A stretch of DNA of 64,000 nucleotides. Origin: Unio delphinus (lineage: Eukaryota; Mollusca; Bivalvia; Unionida; Unionidae). Shown one piece after another: positions 24,596-37,401 of this stretch. The translations under genes and the position numbers were made by a program. The stretch lies in the NCBI GenBank assembly GCA_029339505.1, contig JAQISU010000170.1, positions 1,638,001-1,702,000 of the forward strand, in the 5' to 3' direction. How positions within the stretch are numbered: the first letter of the stretch is position 1; the number at the start of each line of letters is the position of its first letter. The notes under the pieces are model-generated. The model was not told the DNA's origin. It was given only the letters and a program-made list of their open reading frames with translations, and did no database searches.

Positions 24596-25190
24596 TCGAT
24601 CCAAAGACCCATATTGATATCGAACATCAATGCAAATTCCTTATCGGTCCTTACACACAGGTTTATATAGAACATCAATGAAAATTCAATATCTCTTCCA
24701 AAATTACAAATTTTGACAATGTACATCACTGAAAATTGAACATCTAAGAAACTTCCATATCGGTTATTATAAACATATTATTGTTTAACTTGAATAAAAA
24801 TTACATTTTGGTCCAAAGACCCAAATTGATATCGAATATCAATGAAAATTCAGTATTGGTCCTTACACACACATTGATATTGAACATCAATGAAAATTCC
24901 ATCTCGCTCCTTACACACATATTGATATTGAACACCAATGGAAAATCCATATCGGTCCTCACACACACATTTATATTGAACATCAATGTAAATTTTATAT
25001 CGCTGCTCACACTCACATTGATATTGAACATCAATGTAAATTCCATATCGGTCCTAATACACACATTTTGATATTGAACATCAATGAAAATAAATTCCAT
25101 CTCGGTCCAAAGACATATTCATATTGAACAGCAATGAAAATGCAATATTGGTCATAACACACATTTGATATTGAAATTTCATATCGCTGT
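24596..25190. repeat. Minisatellite with a unit of about 48 bp
   Basis: About a dozen diverged units contain GATATTGAACATCAATGAAA followed by ATTCCATATCGGTCCTTACA and CACA. The unit is a multiple of three, which keeps long frames open on both strands (for example 24781-25071 +, 24801-25100 -). The repetitive proteins are artefacts. The same repeat reappears at the window end. Confidence 0.9.
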
Positions 25191-25537
25191 TTATATTGTC
25201 TTCACACTTCAAGGCAGTCTCATATCTGCCCTTAATAGACTGTAAAGATGAAAATAATAATACTGCTAAATTAAACATCTTTGTGATTATACAATTCCGA
25301 ATTTTATTCTTAAACACAATCAATACGTATACAATTTTGTTGGGTAAGAATCAATACTCTATTTCTAATAATAGTATCATTGTTCCTGGTGATTTCAAAA
25401 CTATTTTTTTAAAATTGTAAATTGAAAATCAAGCCTTCACAAATATTAATGACATTGCAGTTCAAACAAATTTAGAGCTATTATAATAGTGTCATCTTGT
25501 GTGTGTTTGTGTGTATGTGTGTATATGTTTGTTTGAT
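25191..25537. other. Spacer, nothing recognised
   Basis: AT-rich DNA without a supported feature. Confidence 0.4.
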
Positions 25538-25850
25538 TTAGATTTGTAACGTAGCTTAAATCGTCTTCAGTCATACCGCAACGATGTATGTAGTGTGGCA
25601 AATGTATAGTGATGTCGAGCACTCGGGCATCAGGCCGCTGACATTTAGCATCATGTTCCACCAGTCAAAGTAAATTGATACCAGGAAGACCAGTCTTAAT
25701 GCCTCTTATTGGTGAGTTCAAAGCGAGGCAGTTACTAGTATCATTGTTTATCAGTCTTTGGTATGACTTGGAGATTGTTCTAACTCACGACTTGACTCTT
25801 CCGACATGGACGCACTAACCATTTATGCCATGACATCTACTTCATTTATG
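25538..25850 (-). mobile_element. tRNA-derived SINE, family A, in the spacer
   Basis: The most diverged member: the body is recognisable (GCTTAAATCGTCTTCAGTCA and AATGCCTCTTATTGGTGAG on the plus strand), but the tRNA-like head has lost its B box. A GT-rich stretch adjoins its 3' end. Confidence 0.65.
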
Positions 25851-25944
25851 GACAAAGCCATATTTTAGCGTATGTGTAGTCTGAATAACTACTGAAAAAA
25901 AGAACATTAAGAGAGTTGTGTTCATTCATATATAATTTTAAGAA

Positions 25945-26095
25945 ACCCTTTGAGCTTTAGAATCTCTACAAATGGTTATAGAGTGCTTGGATGACGTGAC
26001 AAATTTACGAACTCAGTATTCGATGGTCTTATAACCATAACAAAGAATGCAGAATTAGTTTTAGTAATGACATATTCATGGTATTGTTTTACAAT
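25945..26095. repeat. Extra fragment of the duplicated 5' flank
   Basis: The segment containing CTCAGTATTCGATGGTCTTA matches about 7490-7640 and 35775-35900. It is a third, isolated copy of part of the duplicated 5' flank. Confidence 0.65.
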
Positions 26096-27087
26096 GCCCT
26101 GATAAGCATAAAAAACTAAATACATGTATGTCAGTTAGAGTGGGATTTGTATTTGTCATAAGTAAGTCCTGGTCCGCCATATAACAGCATACATGAGATT
26201 AACATAAACGAATGATCAACTCTTAAGTAAATATTAGTAACTGTCATAAATGATGACTTATATTGTCCACAAGATAATAGTCATTGAAAGGTGATGCTAT
26301 ACTACATGAAGCTAATATATGATCTCTTTATTTAAACACCGTGTATATCGTTGCCTTATCAATTAATTTCTAACCATCATTGTATTAACATAGTGGCGAG
26401 ACGTGTTCATCAATGATAGCCAAAACACTATACCAACCGATTATTAAAGTACAAGCTGATTTTATCTTAAATACTTTCCAAAAAAAGTTGCGACATCAAT
26501 TATATCCAGAAAAGCGCTGATTTAAACCGGTAGATCTGCCTTGATGAGATAATGTCATCATTTCACAAGTGAAGGAAACAAGTTACAAACTTCCCCTTGC
26601 CCAATATAGTCAGGAAGCACTGCAAACATTTGATATGTGTAAAACCCATCAGAGTACGAGGGTCGTAACCAGAGCAGTCGTTTGGCATTGTCGGGCTCAT
26701 GTAAGAACAGCATCAAGCGCACGACATTACAAAACACTTTATCAATCAAACCAATTCACTTACAATGGACATGTGCCGCTCAAAAGTATGTGTAGGATGG
26801 ATCTAATTATCCGTCACTGAGGAAGCCAGACTTGTTTGAATTCAACAATATTTGTATTATTCATTTGATAAACATGTGTGAATACACTTTTCTTTCCCAC
26901 TCAAACAATCAAATGTGAACAGCAGTTATCTCTAGGATTTATTGTATGCACATAGTGTTTCATTCTTGATTGTGATCTTACATTGGTCGGTGGTACCCGT
27001 GTTCATCCTCCACTAATTTTAGTAGTCGCTCTTTATATTCAGTCTACCTTGTTCTGCAAAGTAGCGTTAAGGCTAAAAAACAATGTC
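26096..27087. other. Spacer, nothing recognised
   Basis: Short chance ORFs only. Confidence 0.4.
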
Positions 27088-27235
<148 letters not shown>

Positions 27236-27529
27236 TATTGAATCTTCTGTGCTGTGCTCCTTTTGTCATCTAAATGCTTTTCTAGTGCATTAAAACAAAG
27301 GAATTTTACGCATGTATTTGTGCCAATGATGCTTGCTTGCAGATACCAATATTGAAACGTCTTTAGTTGTTTTTCTAACTGCCTTAATGTTGATTTCTTC
27401 AAAGTTTTCAAGTTCATTCATATATATATATATATTATACATGTTCTTTTGTAATGCACAGAAATGATGTTTGTCATTTATCCCATTCACGAGTCTTACT
27501 AAACCTTTTTTGATGAGCTATGGGTGTTT

Positions 27530-27799
27530 TTTGTTCTCATTCAACAAATTAAATCATTAAACCAGATCAATACACATAATTTACAATGGAATGAAGGAAA
27601 TCATGACATCTTATCCATTTATTTTCTTGCTCCTCAATAATGCCAGTTTTATTTTGTAAACATATCATAATGTTGTAAATACATTTATTGTATCATTTGT
27701 TGTGCTAACACCATTTATTACAAGGCAAACATCATTATTAATGTTAAAAGAAGAAAAACTATTTCACAGGATGTTTCTAGTTAATGTTATGATTTTAGA

Positions 27800-27876
<77 letters not shown>

Positions 27877-28340
27877 CTGGATAGAAACAATAGCCGTAGA
27901 TACGAGTTCATTTAATAGTGTGTACAATTATTTGCATAATATCCTAATTCTGTCAATCATTATAAGCCGAAAGATAGGACATAGTCCACATGTAATGCAC
28001 AATTTTCTGTTAATGTTCTAGGTACTGGACGCCTATTCAAATTTATTATTGTTTTCACAAACTAGACAGGATAAAGGTAAGAATATAAACGCAATATGTT
28101 GTATTTGTATTGATTTAATATTGAAGTAACCAAGGAAACGCTCATTGTAGGCCATACAAATACAATACTGTAGATTTATGGACTATTTTGAATTTCTCTT
28201 CCAATATGTTTTAGCGTAGATGTCATAGACTACCCTATTATTCGAGCTGTTAGGTATATAAGTTGTATCGGATACAGAGGAAAGATTATACAATGATTTT
28301 GACGAAGGATTAAGTCATTAATTCGTGATCCAAATAATTG
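27530..28340. repeat. Dispersed block Y, first copy
   Basis: It matches 56550-57480 (shared TTCAACAAATTAAATCAT, a GA microsatellite, CTGGACGCCTATTCAAATTT, TACAGAGGAAAGATTATACA). No gene was recognised. Confidence 0.7.
27797..27877. repeat. (GA)n microsatellite ending in a G run
   Basis: A GA tract of about 70 bases followed by about 11 G. The counterpart at 56997-57060 lacks the G run. Confidence 0.95.
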
Positions 28341-28619
28341 TTTTACGTTGCTAAAAATCATACATGGACTTGCTAATTATTTAATGGTGTTATGTTACTA
28401 CTGGTAAGGAATCTGTTGAGTTTGATTGTTATTATTAGACAGCATCATTTATCCCAATATCCCCTGACGTTTAGTCCCATCCCCTTTTCAATCCGTACAA
28501 TATTATTATGGATTGTTTATTATGGATTGTATTCCAAGAAAATTTCCTTGATGACTTGTTGGTACAATGACCACATTCATTACCAATGTTCTAAAGCATT
28601 TTGTTCAACATTGTTATGG
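28341..28619. other. Spacer, nothing recognised
   Basis: No supported feature. Confidence 0.4.
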
Positions 28620-28935
28620 ACTGCTCCGGTGTCCTAGTGGTTAGTGCGTCTTCCTCGCATTCGGGAAAGCGCGAGTTATAACAAATGCTTATATAAATGG
28701 TACTAACAGCTGCCTTGCTAGGAGCTCATCATTAAGAGGTTAGTGTTAGGACTGGCCAGCCTGGGGTCAGGAATATGTGACTGGGTTGGAGGTCATTCAA
28801 CATATCTGCGGCATGATGCCTCAGTTCTTGACATCACTATAAAATGCTATACCGCAGAAATCGTAACGATATGATGCAAAAATTGTTAATGCTTCTTTAA
28901 CATTCCAAATTACACGCACTCAACGTAGTTATGTC
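28620..28935 (+). mobile_element. tRNA-derived SINE, family A, plus orientation
   Basis: It begins GGTGTCCTAGTGGTTAGTGC (A box). The body contains TTAAGAGGTTAGTGTTAGGA, CTGGGGTCAGGAATATGTGA, CTGCGGCATGATGCCTCAG and ATCGTAACGATATGATGCAA. It is the only member on the plus strand. The B-box region is degraded. Confidence 0.8.
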
Positions 28936-30332
28936 CCTTTTGTGGTGATATCCATCTGCTTTGATCTGTATATCATATGAAATTTTCTTATTTTTGATTT
29001 CCAACAAAATTAAGTATATATGATTATATATTGATACGAACTCAGCAGACTTTAGCGTAACACTTCTACATTATCTTTTGGAAGAGTTAGGGCATGAATA
29101 TTTCAACACTACGTTTCAATTGGAGGATGCATATTGTATGTAATCATCTATAAATTGGGTCGTACTGCTTACTTCACAGACATAGACATTCCGTCGCATG
29201 AAACACAGAGCAATATATTTGCAGCGTTTGAGCAGTAATCCGTAGGAAGCGCTTCATATACCCTGATATATCGGCGCAGCTTTATGAGAATGCAGATCGG
29301 GGTCTTTGCTATGTGCATTTGCAGCGAACTTGTATTTATTGCTGTTAAAAATAATTAGTTTGATATTCAGAGCCAGATTGTGTGTGTTTCTCATTTACTA
29401 TTCCACAATCACCACTTTGCCCCGCCTACACAAAAATAATCCCCCCCAAGGTAAAGCTGCATACGTTACCAATGTCAAACGTTTCCAGCATTCTCTACTC
29501 TAGTTAATGTGACATATAAAATTGCAATTTGTTTGTTATTTTGTTATTTTACTAAGATTCTTATCACGAAGCACACTTATTCATCAATTAGATGTTTTAG
29601 TCATTTGTTTCTTCTCTTTACATATTTATCTTGAACTCTCTATTTTGCATGGGGTATCAAGTTTATGGATTTCACAGTGCTTGAATCACCTATTAAAAGA
29701 CACAACAAAGAAATATCTGTATGTGGAAAAAATATTACTACTATTCCAATACAACGAATTGCAAAACTTGCAATACTGTAATGTTTCCCTCAACCACGAA
29801 AACACGAGAAAATTAAAACATTCTCATAAATAAATTATCTTATCATTTCATTTGTAATATTTTTAATTACCAATTAAAAATAATGTATGACACTATATGT
29901 AATCAGCTAGTACCGTATAAAAACATTAAAACTTAAGCCATCCTGTCTATATTAGCAATAAGGACAATATTATATTCGAACGGCAATTCACCTGTATTCT
30001 AGCTGCATTTGAACCAGATTGTTTTGATTGCTTTCTGTAATATGGGATGTTATACACGAACACGCGCCTGGTATGCCCGCAGATGTAATATAACTTATTT
30101 TATTAAAAAAGCGATTGGATATATAGGACAACTGAGAAAACAAGAACCGTCACCTACCCAATGTTTATCGAATTTTCCATACCTACTTTATCATTTTTTT
30201 TATATATCTTTCGTAAAATGTTTATACTTGTTGATTTCATCGTTCAGTATTTCATGTTTATTTCAATTTGGAAAGCTTAGCTTCCTAATGTTTAGTGCAA
30301 TTATTTGTCTACTTTATCGAGCCGTTAAAGAT
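28936..30332. other. Spacer, nothing recognised
   Basis: AT-rich DNA. Chance ORFs lack domains. Confidence 0.4.
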
Positions 30333-30410
30333 AATACTACTACAACCACTATTACTACTACTACTACTACTGCTACTACTACTACAACTACTACTACTTC
30401 TACTATTTCC
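30333..30410. repeat. (TAC)n trinucleotide repeat
   Basis: TAC/CTA triplets with a few interruptions. They make a poly-Thr stretch in a 202-codon chance frame at 30009-30617. Confidence 0.85.
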
Positions 30411-30949
30411 AGTTATTACAACATTCACAGTACAGTAATAAATTGGTTTCTCAGTTGGTTTAGCAAAACAAATTTACTAACTGCAACACTGCAAACGAAA
30501 GTTAACTCCACATTTTCACATGCAGATTTTGTCATAAAGATTATTAATGCCCCGTGCAATACAAGGCAACCAATTAATCAATACTTATTGTATTATTCAT
30601 TAGAATTTAGGTGGTAAATGTCAGGTTGCCATTCAGGTTTTAGAATAACATTTCAGCACCATTATATGCTTTTAATGTTGATCATTGCATAATACTAGTG
30701 CAAGGAATACAAATAGTTGAAATAGTGTGCAGTTTAAGGAAATTGAATATATGGTGAATTTCGCAACCAAAACTTGTACAGATATTTAAAATCTCATGCA
30801 TGATTCATTTAGCAGTTATTTTAGACTATTTCCATGGCAATTGTATAGTAAAATACTCAAAGCGCAGATTCAAGAAGTGTTCTGCTCGAAATCAATTTTA
30901 AAATGTTCGTCCAATTTTTGTAAAATGGTAAACGTTATGTCTCTCACTA

Positions 30950-31400
30950 AAAATGTATTATTAAGTCATACAGTTGGACATGTTAATAAATTGACCCCGA
31001 CCCCCACTGTATAATTCACTGTATTGTGATGTCAGTTTTGTGCCACACAATTGTACATGTTTGTAACGTGATGCCACACTGATATAATTCATTGTATTTC
31101 TATGTCAATTTTGTGTCATACAATTTGGACATATTCGTGAATTAACATTATACCAAATTGTATTATACAATGTGACATGCCAGGTAAAATTAAACTATAC
31201 CAATGTCATGCCATACGATTTAAATGACAACTAGACATGTCATGTGAATATACACACTACCGGTTTTGTGTCATACAATTTATATGAAGTGAATGTACTC
31301 TTTAGAATTTGTGTTTAACAATTTGTGTGATACAATTACACATGTCAAGTAAATTCAGAATCTAAAAATATGATGTCATGCAATTAGATGTCAAGTAAAT
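30950..31400. repeat. Degenerate tandem repeat, unit about 60 bp
   Basis: A motif like GTCATACAATTGGACATGTC followed by AGTAAATT recurs about seven times with strong divergence. The same array is present at 62200-62580. Confidence 0.65.
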
Positions 31401-31589
31401 TTAGATATAAAAACAATACATGTTTACTGCAATATTTAGACAAATTTAAATCTAGAACGGAATAATATTTCTAACGACAATCTTCTGTATAATTTATATA
31501 TATCTTATGGCTCTGTTTTATCACGTGATTAAACGTATAATGCGTCGATTTATAATTTTACGAAACCCCTGAACACCATAAAAACTGAT

Positions 31590-31760
31590 TGTCAATGTGT
31601 TTCATGACGGGTGATATTAAAAGCTTTTGAAATGTCAAATAAAATATAAATTTTTCAACGTTTATTTTGAGACATGGTTGTATGTTTGAACTATAGCTAA
31701 TATAATGACCGTGTATGTGGAATCTCTGTGGTGGGATTCAATCGGAGAATACCTGAAAGA
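31590..31760 (-). pseudogene. Possible LINE reverse-transcriptase remnant
   Basis: It is homologous to 62780-62940, whose minus strand reads ADISKAFN, close to the 'DISKAFD' catalytic motif A of non-LTR reverse transcriptases. Here the motif is further decayed. Support is one short motif only. Confidence 0.25.
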
Positions 31761-31800
31761 TTTCGTGCAATCACTGTGTTTGAAAAGAGTTAAAATTAAT

Positions 31801-33334
31801 TAATTAGTTATTACTTAATACATTATAAACAATAATCTTGTAAATATCAATCACGTTCAGTAATGTTTAATCGGGAATAGTAATTATTTTAAATCATATT
31901 GCTAATAAAGAAAAGTTTTATTATTGGTAGTACTTAATATGTTATTACTTCCACTATTTCAAATTTTAATTAGTGAGCTTTTTTCTTTTCTTAACTGCTT
32001 TCATTTCATTATGATCAACCTATATTAGGCTAATTACAAAATAGTTATGCAGTCTGGTCGAACCTTTTTCATGTTATTGCACATTATCAATGCCATTATT
32101 AACACACTACTATCATTTCGAAATGCTGTGCATTTAATATTACATTTACTAGTTTCACCAAATGAGACACAGAATGAGTATTCCCTTACGAATATGAGCT
32201 AATAAGATGTTTATAGACCAAACTAAATTAGTACTCATATCCAATACCTATGAACTTTGCAATAAAGAAAATTAAAATTCCCCAAAATGAGCATTTATAC
32301 CCTTATCCATACATACGTATGTTATAATACTATTATTCAAACAATATGGCAGTACTGGGAACGCGTTTTTATCTGACTTATCTTTCAAACTAGTAATCCA
32401 CTTTAGCTGAATGCAATAGTGTAAGTGTTAGGTCAACCTGATTGTTAAACAAATATCTGAAATTGTATTTATGTTATAGTAAGTAAGTAGATTAGTCAGA
32501 ATGTGCATGTGTTTTCCAATATTCCTTGAATACATCATTATTTCAGGTGTAATTAATTAAAAATATATACTTTAATATTGATTACTGACGAATATCATGG
32601 CTACGGTTAGAGATTTAAACTTCAAATTCTGCGTATTTGTATTTAATGCACCTTATTAAGACGAACAGGGTGTAATCCTAATTTTGCATTCTACCAGACT
32701 ACAGATCAATATCATATCGCTAAAAGACATTGTAACCGAATCGTTAAGGCTTTAGTCCTACTTATGCATTCTACTTGTCACAGAATTAACCCCCCCCCCA
32801 AAAAAAAAAACCTTTGGTTATTATGCCTTAGAAGTTTTCGACTATTTTTCTTTGTGCATACTTTCAACGTTAACTAGGGTGAGCATGTGTTTTTCCAGAC
32901 AAGCGACGACCTGACTTGCGCGAGTGACATTATAATCTCGATATGCTTGGGTGTTTTACCCTGAATATAACCCACTGTCCTTTGAATTAAAGCATGATTA
33001 ATGTATAACAGACACACTGGTCGCTTTGGATCTTGCCGAGGAGTGTAAGTATCTTTATTTTATTTTATAGCTGTAGCGGTAAGTGTTAAATTTATATTTC
33101 AGTTAATATGCGAAATTTATTGACTTTGTATTGTCATATCGTGTAATGATTCATTAATTACATACAACACAGATTTAAAACGTTGTGTACTGTGAATTTC
33201 AAGTTTCTTTTAAGAGTTTAATGTATTAGCATTTTCCAGAACTCATTATTATTACCAGTTTGGTTCTATTGTAGTTATCTAACGAGTCTAACAAGTGAGA
33301 TGATCACTTTGTTTGTGATGGAGTGCTAGAAAAA
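31801..33334. other. Spacer, nothing recognised
   Basis: It includes a C run followed by an A run near 32791-32811. No gene was seen. Confidence 0.4.
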
Positions 33335-33985
33335 CAGAGTGGGTCAGTGTAACAGCAACGGTTTTCCTGTGTTCCAGACTTGCGCCGAGTATGAACTGAT
33401 GATCACCAATACTGTCGTCCGCCACCCTACTCGTAACCTGAGGTAAGGGATGCACCCTCGTTCAAAGCACTTGAAAATCATCGACTAAGTCATTATCAGG
33501 AAGAGTGACAGGCAGGATGTGCGTGTGAATGAGTTCTTGCGCGGCTCTGATTGATGCACATAAAACCTCATCATCATCACCAAACTCAACATTCACATTC
33601 AGTCTATACAACTCCGACAGATAAAGAAGGCTTCTAAACTAATGAACACCAACAAGATGAAATGCACCAGTACCAAATATTCTCTCGTATATGACCTGTT
33701 ATAACACCCTAAATGAAACCTTTTCGACAATTAGAATGTGGAGAACAACTGGGAGGCATTCAGCGAGCTAGTCTACAGATCAACTTCGGAAATTGTATAA
33801 CCATCAAGCAGAAAGCATCAAGACTCGTTTGATGAGAACTGTGACGAGATCACGCTGTTATTGGATGTGAAACATCAACCCCAAGACCACCTCTAGGACA
33901 GAAACAATATACGCAGAACTGTAGAGCAGAAACTTTGTTAGATGCTAGACACATGGCTTAGAAAAAGAGCAGTTGAGATTGAGCA
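33335..33985 (+). pseudogene. LINE fragment: endonuclease C-terminus and pre-RT region
   Basis: The plus-strand reading gives TCAEYELMITNT, then MHPRSKHLKIID and RKSDRQDVRV, the end of an APE-type LINE endonuclease. It continues as WEAFSELVYRS, RKHQDSFDEN and NIRRTVEQKL, the linker before the reverse transcriptase. Several stops and small shifts show it is dead. It ends exactly where duplication copy 2 begins. Confidence 0.8.
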
Positions 33986-36513
33986 CGAGATTGAGATAAA
34001 GCTAACTTCATGATCAACTTTCTGCTGCTCACTCCACAACCATACAACTCAGATGGAAGTGAGTCAGGGTCCATGAGTCACATATAAATCGCTTGAGGCT
34101 GCAGGAAAACATGAAGTGATATATCAAATGCAAAAAGAACAGCCTTATCAACTATTATTGTTTTAGAAAGGAGGTTGTTCTAGCCCTATTAATATCTTAT
34201 AGCGTTTATATCAATGTTATATACTTGAAAAAATCTCATTCTTGCCTTGACAACGGAACCAGACTCAGTTTTATTGTTGGGGTAAGCTTTAAATATAGGT
34301 GAAATTATTTACCCACATTAATTTCCTCAGGAATTTCAAAGTGCTTAATAACATTCTTGGACTGGAACATTCATTTGGAATGATAGTAAATTCAGACAAT
34401 AACATTTTAGATTGTAATATTGTGTTACATCAAAGACTATTATCACATCGCTACACTCCAGGCTTTTGGCACATTAACACGTTCATGACTACTGGCTCAT
34501 CAACACATTCAACATTTACAATTAACTGGAATACCACTGGAACTGACTTTAAACTGCATACTTTGAGTCTCGTGATAAAAGATTTAGGACAATTTAGAAT
34601 GTACATGTAATTCAAAATAATGTGCGTTTTCCAAATGTTCAAATTGTAATCTTGGGAAATAAAAAAATTGTTGAAGTTTACAAAACTTGTAGGGGTTTTC
34701 TTTATTCTGTTAGAGTAGTTTCCAAATCTGTTGTTTTTTTTTCTTCTGTTAATTAGTATAAGACCATAGAATAGTAACAGCATAAAGTCGTGACTAGAAA
34801 ATCAGCGCAGGATTACAAGCGCCTAGTGAGACGAAAGAGAATCATCTGGCTTGTAATCACGTATCAGGACCTGAAGAAGATCAAACTGAAACTGCAAAGA
34901 TAGAAAAAACGCACAAGATCACATATATGCTGCCTCAGGTGGCACGCTAATTGCGACAAAGACGATATACGCCATAAACTTGCTGCTTAATAATACGATG
35001 ACAGTGCTATTTATTCATGATTAGACTCCAGTAGAAATTTTAAACACCGCAACAAATATCATGATTGAAAACTGATTGTTGACCGCCCGTCAACTAAGCT
35101 TTAATTTTGACTGCCCGACAAACTCATCTGTTTCTGAAATCATGCTTTCATTAATTTTTGCAGTTCAAATTAAAATGTATTTTAAATATTACAAATGTTA
35201 CAGTAAGCCAATCTTTGTTCCAAATGTTGAATCGGAACTTAAGCTACATTGACAAGAATGATAAAACATGTATGATTAAATTACAAGAAAGATATTATTA
35301 TTTATAACTCATCAGTGCTCATGATATGCTAACTGAAATTCTAGCATTGATAAAAAATTGCCCAATTCGAAGAGCTACACATAAATATCATCCTGGTTGT
35401 ATATCAACTATCATTTTGCTGTATTGGTAAATTACTCATTTGATTGCGTGAAACAGGTTGTTTCTGGGTATTGTACAGAATATATATTATTTATTATCTT
35501 ATAATTGCTGTTCGATTCAACTGTTTACAGGCTTCATTCGCGATATGAATATGAAAGAAACTCTTTTGTTCGTCACATTATATTTATTTATTTTTTGCAA
35601 CATTTTGTTTCATTTCATCAAGCAGAGGTTATGTTAGTGGGATACTGTTGTCCGTCTCATACTTTTAAAGAAGGAAAAGGAGTGAAATTAATGTTAACGA
35701 TAAGCGGAAAATAAGAATTCATTTATCATGATGAATTTATCTGAATCTAACTTTATGAAACCCTTTGAACATGCCCATCTCTAAGGATTGTTATAAAGTG
35801 CTTGGATAATGCAAACAAATTTAAAGGTATGAACTCAGTATTCGATGGTCTTAAAATCATAACAAAGAGAGCATAATTAGTTTTAGTAATGACTTATTAC
35901 TTTTATATATTTTGCAAATTGAAAAATCGATCAATTAATGGCCAGTATGGTTCTTTTTAGAGATCCTTAAAGCATTATGAAAAGAATAAGTAACGAAGCT
36001 TCAGATTTTTGTGAGCATGAATACAGATATACGCACATCATGGACAATACAAGCTGTAAACCATATATAAGCAGGATTTGACGTATTTGCGCATGAGCCC
36101 AACATGGATAGAGGCGTAGACAGTATAGAGAAAGATTATATCGTATTTATATAGACCGGTTTAATTAAAGCAGGAGAATATCATATTTTTAAAGCAAATT
36201 TCAGACACGGTTTATCAAGATCTAATGCCAACAAAACGCTACTAAATGTTTATTATGAAGGAAAAGGATAGTATTTCCAATTACGTCAAAACGATTAACG
36301 AAGAAAATTTTGATAAATCCATCCAAATATATATCTCGTTTACAACATATAAATAAGGTGTATTTTTTAAGAATAACCTAAAAGATGGTTTTGTAAATCG
36401 AACAACAGGAAATTGTCCATATTTATCAGTTATAATATGAAATACTAATGAAATTTATGAACATGTTACAATAGGCAAACATTTAAACATTTATAACACG
36501 CCGAAGCCTACTC

Positions 36514-36516
<3 letters not shown>

Positions 36517-36569
<53 letters not shown>
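36517..36569. repeat. (TA)n microsatellite
   Basis: Positional counterpart of 8253-8320; homology to copy 1 stops here and resumes near 40030. Confidence 0.95.
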
Positions 36570-36573
<4 letters not shown>

Positions 36574-36891
36574 TTACCTGGAGATGACACCCTGAACGAG
36601 AAGGAACACTGCATAGAGGTATGTCATCATTTTCTCCAATGAACCTTTTCTAAATGCACGCAACTGCACCTTATATCAGTCCCGGTTTCAGAAGTATTTA
36701 ATACCCAGAGCAGAACAATAAGATCAATCACGTGTCATTCTTGTACAATTTGATTTTGGTGGAACTAATAAAGTATTGAAATTGTGAGTATCTAAACAGT
36801 TCTTTTGAATAATTATTATGCATTTCATTCAAAGGGCAGTATTAGTTGGTCCGTCGGATACAAGCCATTAAACCCCAGCCCATGAGGAAAA
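36570..36891. other. Start of the copy-2-specific segment
   Basis: No gene was recognised. A short frame ending GDDTLNEKEHCIE before a GTATGT donor was noted but not accepted as an exon. Confidence 0.35.
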
Positions 36892-37401
36892 GTGACCTAT
36901 TTTAACAATGCATCTTGTATTTTCTCAACATCGATCTATTTTAACAATGCATATTGTATTTTCTCAACATCGATCTATTTTAGCAATGCATATTGTATTT
37001 TCTCAACATCGATCAATTTTAACAATGCATATTGTTTTTTCTCAACATCGATCAATTTTAACAATGCATATTGTATTTTCTCAACATCGATCTTTTTTAA
37101 CAATGCATATTGTATTTTCTCAACATCGATCAATTTTAACAATGCATATTGTATTTTCTCAGCATCGATCAATTTTAACAATGCATATTGTATTTTCTCA
37201 ACATCGATCAATTTTAACAATGCATATTGTATTTTCTCAACATCGATCTATTTTAACAATGCATATTATATTTTAGCAACATCGATCTATTTTAACAATG
37301 CATATTGTATATTCTCAACATCGATCTATTTTAACAATGCATATGGTATTTTCTCAACAACGATCTATTTTAACAATGCATACCGTATTTTCTCTACATA
37401 A
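36892..37401. repeat. Minisatellite, 39-bp unit, about 13 copies
   Basis: A very regular unit: TTTTAACAATGCATATTGTA followed by TTTTCTCAACATCGATCAA. Because 39 is a multiple of three, two plus frames and one minus frame stay open, encoding repeats such as FNNAYCIFSTSI. The near-identical units suggest recent expansion. Confidence 0.95.

Larger units (their letters stand above)
30480..31800. repeat. Dispersed block Z, first copy
   Basis: It matches 61640-62990 (shared TATGCTTTTAAT-TTGATCAT, GAAAGCTTTTGAAATGTCA in near-identical form, GTGGAATCTCTGTGGTG). It includes a degenerate tandem repeat at 30950-31400. Confidence 0.7.

Noticed and set aside
24781..25100. Repetitive proteins of about 97 residues on both strands
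   Set aside because: Generated by the 48-bp minisatellite; both strands are open only because the unit is a multiple of three.
30009..30617. 202-codon frame with a poly-Thr stretch
   Set aside because: No domain, the Thr run comes from a TAC repeat, and composition is that of AT-rich noncoding DNA.
36570..36620. Possible exon GDDTLNEKEHCIE before a GTATGT donor
   Set aside because: No acceptor, no partner exon and no recognised family.
36892..37401. CRISPR-like regular array
   Set aside because: The 39-bp units are contiguous with no unique spacers, and the DNA is eukaryotic; it is a minisatellite.
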